A DNA stretch of 64,000 nt from Caulobacter mirabilis (GTDB taxonomy: Bacteria; Pseudomonadota; Alphaproteobacteria; Caulobacterales; Caulobacteraceae), in contig NZ_CP024201.1 in NCBI RefSeq assembly GCF_002749615.1, positions 2,232,001 to 2,296,000 of the forward strand. Direction: 5' to 3'. The notes under the pieces are model-generated. The model had not been told where the DNA came from, did no database searches, and saw nothing but the letters and a program-made list of their open reading frames with translations. Below, in pieces: positions 1 to 8,141 of the stretch (positions within the stretch are counted from its first letter, which is position 1; every line of letters starts with the position of its first letter). The translations under genes and the position numbers were made by a program.

Positions 1-268
1 CCAGTGCAGCCGCAACGGCACGCCGCCGGGGTTCGGCTTCTCCGACACCGCCTTCCGGATCTTCATCCTGATGGCCACCCGACGGCTGAAGAGCGACCGG
101 TTCTACGGCGAGGACTTCAACGCCGACGTCTACACCCCGACCGGCTTCGCCTGGGTGCGCGACAACGGCATGCGCAGCGTGATGCAGCGCCATATGCCGG
201 AGTTGGCGGTCCACTTCGCGGACTGCCGGAGCATGTTCTTTCCCTGGGCCAAGGGGACGGCGGGATGA
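1..268 (+). CDS. Animal-type haem peroxidase/dioxygenase, C-terminal end (partial)
   Basis: This is the last 88 codons of a gene that begins before the window; the reading frame starts at base 2. The visible tail contains the stretches GFSDTAFRIFILMATRRLKS, SDRFYGEDFNADVYT and PTGFAWV. This spacing (FRIFILMA, then a KSDRFYxxDFxxxVYTxxGxxW block) is what I know from the C-terminus of the animal haem peroxidase superfamily, which includes cyclooxygenases, plant alpha-dioxygenases and fungal linoleate diol synthases. The haem-ligand histidines would lie upstream and cannot be checked. The stop codon overlaps the start of the next gene (ATGA at 265-268), so the two are very likely co-transcribed. 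The family call rests on the tail only; oxygenase versus peroxidase activity cannot be decided. Confidence 0.7.
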   Translation, partial: QCSRNGTPPGFGFSDTAFRIFILMATRRLKSDRFYGEDFNADVYTPTGFAWVRDNGMRSVMQRHMPELAVHFADCRSMFFPWAKGTAG

Positions 269-1152
269 GCGGGCGCCTCCGGCTGCCCGGCCTCGTCGAC
301 GTCATCCGGCTCGACGATCCCGCGGCGATCCACGCCCTGTCGGAGGACGCCCGGCTGGATCGGCGGTTCGTCAAGGCCGGACCGCTGGTCAACCGCATGC
401 TGGCCGGACGTATCCGCAGGGTGCTGCAGGTCGACGGCCATCCGCTGCCGGCGGTGGCGGCGAGGGGCGCGCCCGACCGCGCGCGGCTGCAGGCCCTGCT
501 CGAGCAGAGACTGCAGAACGCCCAGCTCGGCACGCCGCAGCAACGGGCGACCCTGGCGGGCTACGTCCGCGGCGAGCTGGGCGAGTCCGTACTGGGGCCG
601 ACGGCCCAGGCGGCGATCGGCGAGCTGTTCTCGCCAGGCTATGAGGCGCGGAGCGACCGCTGGCGCGCCGCCAGGACGCTGGACGCCGCGCCGCGCTCGT
701 TCAATCCCTTGCAGCTGCTGTGGTGGGCTCTCACCGGCGCCGTGGGCCGGGCGCGCCGGACGCTGGCCAGGCCGGTCGACGGCGATCCGGCCGCGGTGCA
801 CGCCACCGGGGTCGCCGTCCACAACCTGGTGCGGGGCCTGAAGATCATGCGGGGGCTGTGGCGCCAGCCGATGACGCGCGACAGCCTGACCGAGGCGGCG
901 GTCATCTGCCGCTGCGCCGTCGCGCCGGCGACCGTCCTGCGCCAATGGAAGGCGCCCGCCAGCACGGTCTGGGGCGAGGTCGAGGAGGGGGTTCTGACCC
1001 TCTTCCAGCTTGACGCCGCCCGCCTGCGCGCGCCCTCGCGGCAGGTCGTGTTCATGACCGACAGCTGGAGCCGCTGCCCGGCGCACCACTGGACCGCCTC
1101 GCTGCTGGGCGCGGTCTGGCGCGAAGCCAAGGGCGGGGAGGCGCGGCCATGA
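265..1152 (+). CDS. Unrecognised protein, possibly P450-like
   Basis: A 295-residue protein that I do not firmly recognise. The start at 265 is chosen because its ATG overlaps the stop of the peroxidase gene; the frame is open further upstream, but only as a shadow of that gene. The protein starts with a block reading VIRLDDPAAIHALSEDARLD and ends with a cysteine loop, FMTDSWSRCPAHHW, followed by a short helix. The order and the final R-C-P loop resemble the ends of cytochrome P450 domains (FGxGxRxCxG), but the glycines are missing and the I-helix and ExxR motifs are not evident. Fungal linoleate diol synthases join a peroxidase domain to a P450 domain in one chain, so a P450-like partner next to a peroxidase would make sense. 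The P450 idea is inference. Its stop overlaps the next gene's start. Confidence 0.55.
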   Translation: MSGRLRLPGLVDVIRLDDPAAIHALSEDARLDRRFVKAGPLVNRMLAGRIRRVLQVDGHPLPAVAARGAPDRARLQALLEQRLQNAQLGTPQQRATLAGYVRGELGESVLGPTAQAAIGELFSPGYEARSDRWRAARTLDAAPRSFNPLQLLWWALTGAVGRARRTLARPVDGDPAAVHATGVAVHNLVRGLKIMRGLWRQPMTRDSLTEAAVICRCAVAPATVLRQWKAPASTVWGEVEEGVLTLFQLDAARLRAPSRQVVFMTDSWSRCPAHHWTASLLGAVWREAKGGEARP

Positions 1153-2528
1153 CCGAGACCCTGCGCACGCCCGCCGACGCCGCGGCCGCCGGCGATCCGA
1201 TCTTCCAGCCGCTGAAGTTCCGAAACCTGACGGTCAAGAACCGGATCTTCCGCTCGAACCTGTCCGGGATCTTCGACAACCAGGACGGCTCGCTCACCCA
1301 GACGCGGATCAACTGGGAGAGCAAGTTCGCGGCCGGCGGGGTCGGGGCGATCATCTCGTCCTATGTTCCGGTGCTGATGGAGGGGCGGATCATCGCCGGC
1401 TACGCCACGGTCCACCGGGACGAGTTCATCCCGCTCTGGGCCAAGCTGGGCGAGGCGATCCACAGCTTCGACGCCAAATACATCATGCAGCTGAGCCATT
1501 CCGGCCGGCAGATGGACATTCCCGGCGTCCACAACCAGATGCGGCCGAGCCTGACCTCGACCAGCAACAAGGAGACCCTGCACGGCTTCCTCTGCCGGGC
1601 GATGACCAAGGGCGACATCGACCACACCGTGAACGCGTTCGCCGAGGGGGCCTGGCGGGCGCGCGAGGCGGGGCTGGACGGGGTCGAGCTGCACGCCGCC
1701 AACGGCTATCTGTTCACCCAGTTCCTGAGCTCGGGCATCAACGACCGCAAGGACGAGTACGGCGGCTGCCTGCAGAACCGGGCCCGTTTCCTGCTCGACG
1801 TGATCAGCGCCATCCGGGCCAAGGTCGGGCGCGACTTCCACCTGCAGGTCAAGCTCAGCGCGATCGACCGCAACAACGTCATCCCCTGGGAGGGAAAGGG
1901 CAACACCCTGGCCGACACCGTCCAGGTGGCCAAATGGGTCGAGGCGGCGGGCGCCGACTGTATCCACGTCTCGTCCGGTTCGCTGTTCCCGCACCCGCTG
2001 AATCCGCCGGGCGATCTGCCGCTGGACATCCTGGCGGTGACCTATGACGCGATGATCAGCTCGGGGGTCTACGGCTTCCGCAACTTCCTGCTGTTCCGCT
2101 ACCCGCTGCTGCGGCCGATCTTCCACTGGATCTGGTTTCGCATGAAGAAGGGTCATCCCGTCGAGGGCGTGAGCCTGGAGGAGGCCCGGGCCATCAAGGC
2201 GGCGGTGACCATCCCGGTGCTGTGCACCGGCGGGTTCCAGACCGCGTCCTACATCCGCGAGGCGATCACCGGCGGCGCCGTCGACGGCGTCTCGATCGCC
2301 CGCTCGCTGATGGCCAACAAGGATCTGGTCAAGCAGTGGGCCGCCGGCCGCGACCTGCCCGAGAAACCCTGCACCTACTGCAACAAGTGCCTGGCCAACG
2401 CGCCGAAGAACCCGATGGGCTGCTACGAGGAGGCCCGGTTCCCGTCCCGAGAAGCCATGATCGAGGAGATCATGAGCGTCTACAAGCCGCGCGCCGACAT
2501 GCGCATCCCTCTGGCGTCGGAGCTGTAG
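1149..2528 (+). CDS. NADH:flavin oxidoreductase, Old Yellow Enzyme family
   Basis: A 459-residue FMN-dependent TIM-barrel oxidoreductase. It starts with the usual FQPLKFRNLTVKNRIFRS block, has the IMQLSHSGRQ strand, the substrate-site motif GVELHAANGYLFTQFLS, the NDRKDEYGG loop, and the late phosphate-binding strands around IPVLCTGGF and DGVSIARSLMA. Four cysteines cluster near the C-terminus in PCTYCNKCLA and MGCYEE. In longer family members such as 2,4-dienoyl-CoA reductase comparable cysteines bind an Fe-S cluster; here the extra FAD/NAD domains are absent. Enzymes of this family reduce activated C=C bonds; plant OPR3 in oxylipin synthesis is a member. The start overlaps the preceding gene by 4 bases and the next gene follows one base after the stop, so it belongs to the same transcript. 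The substrate is unknown. Confidence 0.88.
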   Translation: MTETLRTPADAAAAGDPIFQPLKFRNLTVKNRIFRSNLSGIFDNQDGSLTQTRINWESKFAAGGVGAIISSYVPVLMEGRIIAGYATVHRDEFIPLWAKLGEAIHSFDAKYIMQLSHSGRQMDIPGVHNQMRPSLTSTSNKETLHGFLCRAMTKGDIDHTVNAFAEGAWRAREAGLDGVELHAANGYLFTQFLSSGINDRKDEYGGCLQNRARFLLDVISAIRAKVGRDFHLQVKLSAIDRNNVIPWEGKGNTLADTVQVAKWVEAAGADCIHVSSGSLFPHPLNPPGDLPLDILAVTYDAMISSGVYGFRNFLLFRYPLLRPIFHWIWFRMKKGHPVEGVSLEEARAIKAAVTIPVLCTGGFQTASYIREAITGGAVDGVSIARSLMANKDLVKQWAAGRDLPEKPCTYCNKCLANAPKNPMGCYEEARFPSREAMIEEIMSVYKPRADMRIPLASEL

Positions 2529-2529
2529 G

Positions 2530-4092
2530 ATGGCGGCCAAGCAACCGGTGACGGCGGTCGAGGGCTATCTGGCCGAACGGCGCTGGCGGCTGCGGCTTGG
2601 CTTGATCGTTTTGGCGCTGCTGATCGGCCTGGGCGTGGCGGTGCTGGGCCTGGGCCTCTGCGCGGCGCTGCGGCTGACCGGATCAGCGACGCCGCAGTAC
2701 GCGGCGGCGGTCGACCATTTCAAGTACGGCTCGATCGGCTCCGAACCACAGAGCGGGGTGCCCTACGACATCTGGCGCGCGCTGCCGGCGCTGTATCCGG
2801 AGGAGTTCGAAGGTCGCAATGATTTCAGCGCCTTCGGCTTCATTTATGAGACGGACGCCAAGGGGCGGCGCAGGGAGCTGCCGATCGGCGTGTCGCGGCG
2901 CCAGGTCAACGGCGTGGACGTCGTCTGGTTGAACTGCGCCACCTGCCACACCGGCACATGGCGTGCTTCCGCGAAAGACGAGCCGCGCATCGTGGCCGGA
3001 ATGCCGTCCAACAACCTGGATTTCCACCGCTTTGTCGCTCTGCTGCTCAAGGCGGCGGCCGACGAGCGCCTGGAGCCGCAGCAGCTGTTCGGCCCGATGG
3101 AGAAGGCCGGCGCACATCAGGATTGGTTCGACCGGATCGTATGGAAGGCGGCGGTGGCGCCGCGGTTCCGGGAAGGCCTGATCCGCATCCGCGGCCGGCT
3201 GGTCCCGCTGATGGAGCGCCAGTCGTCCTGGGGACCCGGCCGGGTGGACACCTTCAATCCCTACAAGCTGATCCAGTTCGGAACCCCGGCGGCCAGTCTG
3301 TCCGAGGCGGAGGTCCATGGCGTCTCCGACTTCCCGGCCATCTTCAACCAGCGCCCCCGCGAAGGCATGGAGCTGCACTGGGACGGCAACAACACCTCGC
3401 TGCAGGAGCGCAACCTGTCGGCCGCGATCGGGGCCGGGGTGACGCCCCAGACCGTCGACCACAGGGCGATCCGGCGGGTCGCCGACTGGCTGATGGACCT
3501 GCCGGCGCCGGCCAGTCCGCATCGGCCGGATGCGTCGGCCGTGGCGCGAGGACGGGGTCTCTACAAGGCCGACTGCGCGGCCTGTCATGGCGCCCAGGAG
3601 CCCCGCGGCTACGTCTTCTCGGGGCCGTATCTGGGCAAGGTGACGCCGATCGCCGAGATCGGCACGGACCGGGCGCGGCTCGACTCCTACACGGAGGCCT
3701 TCCGCCAGCAGCAGCTGTCGAAGATGTTCGCCGGCACGCCCTATCGGTTCACCAAGTTCCGCAAGACCGACGGCTACGCCAACCAGCCGCTCGACGGCCT
3801 GTGGCTGCGCGGACCCTACCTGCACAACGGCTCGGTGCCGACCCTGGCCGACCTGCTGAAGGCGCCGGCCGACCGGCCCAGGGCCTTCCTGCGCGGACGC
3901 GGCCAGGACGTGGTCGATCCGGTCAACGGCGGCTTTATCACGACTGCCTGCGATCCGGCGGCCAAGGCCCCCGCGGGGACCCAGTGCTACGACACGACGC
4001 TGGTCGGCAACGGCGCCGGAGGGCATGTCTACGGCACGACCCTGAGCCCGGCGCAGAAGGCCGACCTGCTGGCCTATCTTCTGACCTTCTAG
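2530..4092 (+). CDS. Membrane-anchored dihaem c-type cytochrome (RoxA/MauG-like)
   Basis: A 520-residue protein with one N-terminal membrane segment (about residues 20-45, LGLIVLALLIGLGVAVLG) and two haem c attachment motifs, C136-A-T-C-H140 and C349-A-A-C-H353. The late block LDGLWLRGPYLHNGSVPTL is characteristic of large dihaem cytochromes related to the RoxA rubber oxygenases and dihaem peroxidases. The anchor would place the haem domains in the periplasm. It follows the flavin oxidoreductase gene after one base. Known relatives cleave polyisoprene, reduce peroxide or carry electrons; which applies here cannot be read from the sequence. In this context it could take electrons from, or pass them to, the peroxidase and flavoenzyme, but those have no visible export signal, so the physical link is uncertain. 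Confidence 0.85.
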   Translation: MAAKQPVTAVEGYLAERRWRLRLGLIVLALLIGLGVAVLGLGLCAALRLTGSATPQYAAAVDHFKYGSIGSEPQSGVPYDIWRALPALYPEEFEGRNDFSAFGFIYETDAKGRRRELPIGVSRRQVNGVDVVWLNCATCHTGTWRASAKDEPRIVAGMPSNNLDFHRFVALLLKAAADERLEPQQLFGPMEKAGAHQDWFDRIVWKAAVAPRFREGLIRIRGRLVPLMERQSSWGPGRVDTFNPYKLIQFGTPAASLSEAEVHGVSDFPAIFNQRPREGMELHWDGNNTSLQERNLSAAIGAGVTPQTVDHRAIRRVADWLMDLPAPASPHRPDASAVARGRGLYKADCAACHGAQEPRGYVFSGPYLGKVTPIAEIGTDRARLDSYTEAFRQQQLSKMFAGTPYRFTKFRKTDGYANQPLDGLWLRGPYLHNGSVPTLADLLKAPADRPRAFLRGRGQDVVDPVNGGFITTACDPAAKAPAGTQCYDTTLVGNGAGGHVYGTTLSPAQKADLLAYLLTF

Positions 4093-4102
4093 GGGAGCGA
4101 TC

Positions 4103-4525
4103 ATGAGCGACGGCCTGAGCATCGGCTGGTCTGGCGAGCGGGCGAGGGGCGCGCTCAACGCCTACCGCGGCGTCCTCGGCTTCAACATGGCCCTGCATAT
4201 CGTCATCGGGCTGCTGTGCCTGTTCGCGCCGAACACGGTGGCGCACATGTTCCAGCTGCCTGAGCCGATCCCGGCCGGCTGGACCCGGGGCTGGGGTGCG
4301 ACGCTGATCCTGGTCACCGCCCTGTATGTGCCGGGTCTGCTGGATCCGGTGCACAAGCGGGCGCCGAACATCATCGGCATCCTGGGGCGGGTCTGGATGG
4401 GCACGGTCTGGGTGTTCTGCGGCGGCGGCTTCCTGTGGTTCGCCCTGTTCGACTACCTGTGGGCCGCGATCATCTTCGTGTTCTATGTCCGCCTGTTCCG
4501 CGCCACGATCATGACCCGTCCGTAG
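4103..4525 (+). CDS. Small four-helix membrane protein, unknown function
   Basis: A 140-residue protein with about four hydrophobic segments: near residues 23-45 (GFNMALHIVIGLLCLFAP), 64-80, 90-110 (MGTVWVFCGGGFLWFALF) and 111-130. The N-terminus is short and polar with no signal peptide. A GGGGAGCG-type ribosome site precedes the ATG. It lies 10 bases after the cytochrome gene and 12 before the double-protease gene. I recognise no family. Its place directly after a membrane-bound cytochrome makes a partner or quinone-side subunit conceivable, but no haem-ligand pattern is visible. Confidence 0.75.
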   Translation: MSDGLSIGWSGERARGALNAYRGVLGFNMALHIVIGLLCLFAPNTVAHMFQLPEPIPAGWTRGWGATLILVTALYVPGLLDPVHKRAPNIIGILGRVWMGTVWVFCGGGFLWFALFDYLWAAIIFVFYVRLFRATIMTRP

Positions 4526-4537
4526 GAGGCCTCCGCC

Positions 4538-7500
4538 ATGGCTACGGACCGTACGCCGGCCGTCCTGATCAAGGCGCCGCCCCTCAAGACCGTGAACCTG
4601 GGCGTCGGCGTGACGACGCTAAGACTCTCAACGGAGCCGCTGTTCGACCATATCGAGGCCGACCGGGGCGGGGCCTTCGCCGCCGCCGGCGACCGCGCGA
4701 CCTGGCAGCGGGTGGCGCTCGAAGCCGGTGATGAGCGTAATCTCTGGGACCTCTGCCACGACCTGACGGGGGAGGGATCCTCGCTGGGCGCCGCCGGCGG
4801 CGGTGTGGTCTTCGCCGAGCCGGACCTGTGGCAGCAGTGGAACCACCCGATGCCGCGGGTCGACTTCGGCCTGGCCGCCAACTGCCCGACGACGGCCGAG
4901 CCCCAGCGGACCAACTTCCCGCGCATTCCCGGCGATAATTTCTGGTTCCGCGACACAGGCCACTCGGGCTTCGCGGCGATCAGCGGCGGCGCGGGGGCGG
5001 GGGCCCGCGTCGCCCATATCGACACGGGTTACGACCCGGGTCATGCGACGCTGCCCAAGCATCTGCGGGGCGACCTGCAGCGCAACTTCGTCGAGCCAGA
5101 CCGGCCGAACGACGCCACCGACCGCGCCGAAGGCCTCTGGGTCCAGGACGGCCACGGAACCGGCACCATCGCCCTCCTGGCCGGGGGGATGTACGGCGGC
5201 GCGCCGGGGGCCGAGGTCGTGCCGATCCGCATCGCCGATCGGGTGGTGCTGTTCCGGTCGAGCGCCTTCGCCAAGGCGCTGGACTATGTCTACGGCTTGC
5301 GGAGCGATCCGGCCACGCGGATCGATGTCGTCACCATGAGCATGGGCGGCGTCGCCTCCCAGGCCTGGGCGGAGGCCGTGAACCGGCTCTATGAGGCCGG
5401 CGTCTTCATCGTCACCGCCGCCGGCAACAACCAGGGCAACCTGCCGACCCGAAACATCGTGTTTCCGGCCCGGTTCCGGCGGGTGATCGCCGCCTGCGGT
5501 GTCATGGCCGACGGCAGCCCTTATGCAGATCTTGGCTTCGACCGCATGGCCGGCAACTACGGCCCGGACAGCAAGATGGCGACGGCGCTCTCGGCCTCGA
5601 CGCCCAACCTGCCCTGGGCGGTCGGCGGCTGCGGCCAGCTGGTGAACTGGAGCGGGCAGGGCACCTCCTGCGCCACCCCCCAGATCGCCGCCGCCGCCGC
5701 CCTGTGGATCGCCCGCCATCGCGCCAAGCTGGACGCCTATCCTCAGGGGTGGATGAAGGTCGAGGCGGTCCGTCGCGCCCTCTACGACAGCGCCGAGGCG
5801 GGCGATCGGGTGAAGCTCGGGCGGGGGCGGCTGCAGTCGGACATCGCCCTCCAGCACGCCCCCGTCGCCTCGGAACAGCTCAAGCAGGAGGACTCCGCCA
5901 GCGCCGAGTTTCCGCTGCTGCGGCTGTTCACCGGTCTCGGCGTCTCGCCGCCGGATCCGGCGCGCCTGCGCATGCTGGAGCTGGAGGCCCTGCAGCTGTC
6001 GCAGTCCAAGGCGGTCGAGGATCTGCTGCCGGATCCCGAGCGCCCGCCGGGGTCGCTGACGCCCGAGGCTCGACGGGCGATCGCCGAGGCTCTGGCCGAC
6101 CAGCCCGGCGCCTCGACGACGCTCAAGCAGTTCCTGCTGGACGCCGACAGCCGCAGCGTTTCGCCGCCGGCCCGCTCCTCGGCCAAGGGCGACAAGGCCG
6201 TCGTCGCGCCCGAGCTGCTCGAGATGGCGCAGGTGCATCTGCGGCGCGCGGTGGATCCGCCGGTGTCCCAGCCGGCGATCCGGCGGCTCAGGGTGTACGC
6301 GTTCGATCCCTCGCTCGACCTGGCGCAGGAAACCGCGGCGATCAACGTCGCCAAGCTGGACATTCCCTGGGAGCCGGAGCTGCAGCCCGGCCCTGTGGGC
6401 GAATATCTCGAGGTGGTCGACATCGATCCCGCCAGCGCCGCCGCCTATGCGCCCGTGGACCTGAACCATCCTTATCTGCTCAGCCAGGACGGTCTGGCGC
6501 CGACGCCGAGCGATCCGCGGTTTCACCAACAGATGGTCTACGCGGTCGCGATGAAGACGATTGGCCATTTCGAACGCGCGCTCGGGCGGACCGCGCTCTG
6601 GGCGACGCATCAGCCCGAGACCCAGTCAGAGCATCGGTCGGAACAGTTCGTCCAGCGGCTGAGGGTCTATCCCCACGCGTTCCGGGGCCCCAACGCCTAC
6701 TACAGCCCGGAGCGGAAGGCGCTGCTGTTCGGGTATTTTCCGGCCGGCGGCGACTGGCGCGACACGCCGGAAGGCCAGCTGACGTTCAGCTGCCTGTCGC
6801 ACGACATCGTCGCCCATGAGACCAGCCACGCGCTGCTGGACGGCCTGCATCCGCGCTACCGCGAGTCGAGTCACCCGGACTCGATGGCGCTGCACGAGGC
6901 GTTCGCCGATATCGTCGCCCTGTTCCAGCACTTCACCCTGCCCGAGGTGCTGGAGCAGCAGATCGCCAAGAGCCGCGGGGATCTGTTCAACGCCGGTCTG
7001 CTGCGGTTGCTGGCCATCGAGTTCGGCCGCGCCACGAGCCGTCCCGGCCAGCTTCAACAGGCCCTGCGAGACGGCGGCGACGAGCTGTCCCGTGAAAACC
7101 TGTCGACTCTGCAGGGCGTCGGCCCCGACCTGCCGGACGAGGCTCACGACCGCGGCGCGCGGCTGGTGGCGGCGGTCTTCGACGCCTTCCTGACGCTGTA
7201 CGCCGCGCGGCAGGAAGAGGTCGTGGCCCTGGCCACCGGCGGCTCCGGAGTGATGCCTGAGGGGCGGATGCCGCAGCCCCTGGTCAAGGCCCTGGCGAAG
7301 GAAGCCGCGACCCTGGCCTCGCAGCTGCTGACGATCTGCATCCGGGCGCTCGACTACTGCCCGCCGGTCGACGTGACGTTCGGGGACTATCTGCGCGCGC
7401 TGATCACCGCCGATCGCGACGTCGTTCCGAACGATCCGCGCGGTTATCGCCTGGCCTTGATCGGCGGCTTCACCAAGCGGGGCATCTTCCCGCCGAACGT

Positions 7501-8128
7501 GCCGCATCTGTCGCCCGGCAGCGTGGTCTGGGAGGCGCCGCCGACGCCGATCAAGACTGTCAGCGCGCTGCTGCCCAGCATGGACCTGGGGTGGAACCGC
7601 AGCGGCGCCCGGGAGAAGGCCTGGGAGACCTCGCGGGAGAACGCCCGTGTCCTGCACGGCTGGCTGACGGGTAAGACCTGGAAGGACGGCAAGCAGGTTC
7701 CCGTGGAGGTCAAGGCGACGGACACCGAGCTGCAGGCGCTGGGGCTGTTCCGCGATCCCGGCAAGCGGGAGATCCACTGGGAGGAAGACGGCGAACAGCG
7801 TTCCGAAACCGTCGAGATCAAGCGCATCGAGGTCCATTCCGTTCGCCCGGCGCGACGGGTGAGCCCCGACGGACAAAGCCGCAGCGACCTCGTCGTCGAG
7901 ATCACCCAGGCCTGGATCGACGGCATCGGCATCCGTCGCCGCGGGGGCTGCACCGTCCTCTTCGATCTCGAGACCTTCGAGGCGCGCTATCTGATCCGCA
8001 AGCGCGTCGGCAATATCGCCTTGGCGCGCAGCATGCCGGCCAGTCCGGAGCCGGGCGGACCGGGGGGCAACTATTTCGCGACGCAGGACGAGCGCGAGCC
8101 GTTCGCCCTGCTGCACCGCTGTCACTGA
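4538..8128 (+). CDS. Double protease: S8 subtilase plus HExxH metallopeptidase domain
   Basis: A 1196-residue protein with two complete-looking protease signatures. The N-terminal half is a subtilisin: Asp162 in AHIDTGYD, His206 in GHGTGTIALLAG, oxyanion Asn297 in AAGNNQGN, and Ser377 in GQGTSCATPQ. After a linker with several Glu/Gln-rich helices comes a gluzincin-type zinc site: H760-E-T-S-H764 in IVAHETSHALLDG, with a downstream Glu787 in ALHEAFADIVALF, the arrangement of thermolysin/fungalysin-like enzymes. A further C-terminal part of about 300 residues is not recognised. No signal peptide or membrane segment is visible, so it is probably cytoplasmic, which is unusual for a subtilase of this size. 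An AGGAGG ribosome site sits just before the ATG. The MBL-fold gene follows 13 bases later. Confidence 0.88.
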   Translation: MATDRTPAVLIKAPPLKTVNLGVGVTTLRLSTEPLFDHIEADRGGAFAAAGDRATWQRVALEAGDERNLWDLCHDLTGEGSSLGAAGGGVVFAEPDLWQQWNHPMPRVDFGLAANCPTTAEPQRTNFPRIPGDNFWFRDTGHSGFAAISGGAGAGARVAHIDTGYDPGHATLPKHLRGDLQRNFVEPDRPNDATDRAEGLWVQDGHGTGTIALLAGGMYGGAPGAEVVPIRIADRVVLFRSSAFAKALDYVYGLRSDPATRIDVVTMSMGGVASQAWAEAVNRLYEAGVFIVTAAGNNQGNLPTRNIVFPARFRRVIAACGVMADGSPYADLGFDRMAGNYGPDSKMATALSASTPNLPWAVGGCGQLVNWSGQGTSCATPQIAAAAALWIARHRAKLDAYPQGWMKVEAVRRALYDSAEAGDRVKLGRGRLQSDIALQHAPVASEQLKQEDSASAEFPLLRLFTGLGVSPPDPARLRMLELEALQLSQSKAVEDLLPDPERPPGSLTPEARRAIAEALADQPGASTTLKQFLLDADSRSVSPPARSSAKGDKAVVAPELLEMAQVHLRRAVDPPVSQPAIRRLRVYAFDPSLDLAQETAAINVAKLDIPWEPELQPGPVGEYLEVVDIDPASAAAYAPVDLNHPYLLSQDGLAPTPSDPRFHQQMVYAVAMKTIGHFERALGRTALWATHQPETQSEHRSEQFVQRLRVYPHAFRGPNAYYSPERKALLFGYFPAGGDWRDTPEGQLTFSCLSHDIVAHETSHALLDGLHPRYRESSHPDSMALHEAFADIVALFQHFTLPEVLEQQIAKSRGDLFNAGLLRLLAIEFGRATSRPGQLQQALRDGGDELSRENLSTLQGVGPDLPDEAHDRGARLVAAVFDAFLTLYAARQEEVVALATGGSGVMPEGRMPQPLVKALAKEAATLASQLLTICIRALDYCPPVDVTFGDYLRALITADRDVVPNDPRGYRLALIGGFTKRGIFPPNVPHLSPGSVVWEAPPTPIKTVSALLPSMDLGWNRSGAREKAWETSRENARVLHGWLTGKTWKDGKQVPVEVKATDTELQALGLFRDPGKREIHWEEDGEQRSETVEIKRIEVHSVRPARRVSPDGQSRSDLVVEITQAWIDGIGIRRRGGCTVLFDLETFEARYLIRKRVGNIALARSMPASPEPGGPGGNYFATQDEREPFALLHRCH

Positions 8129-8141
8129 GCCGGAGGGGGCC

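Noticed and set aside
4..264. Upstream extension of the second gene
   Set aside because: This part is an out-of-frame shadow of the peroxidase gene; the ATG at 265 overlapping the stop is the natural start.
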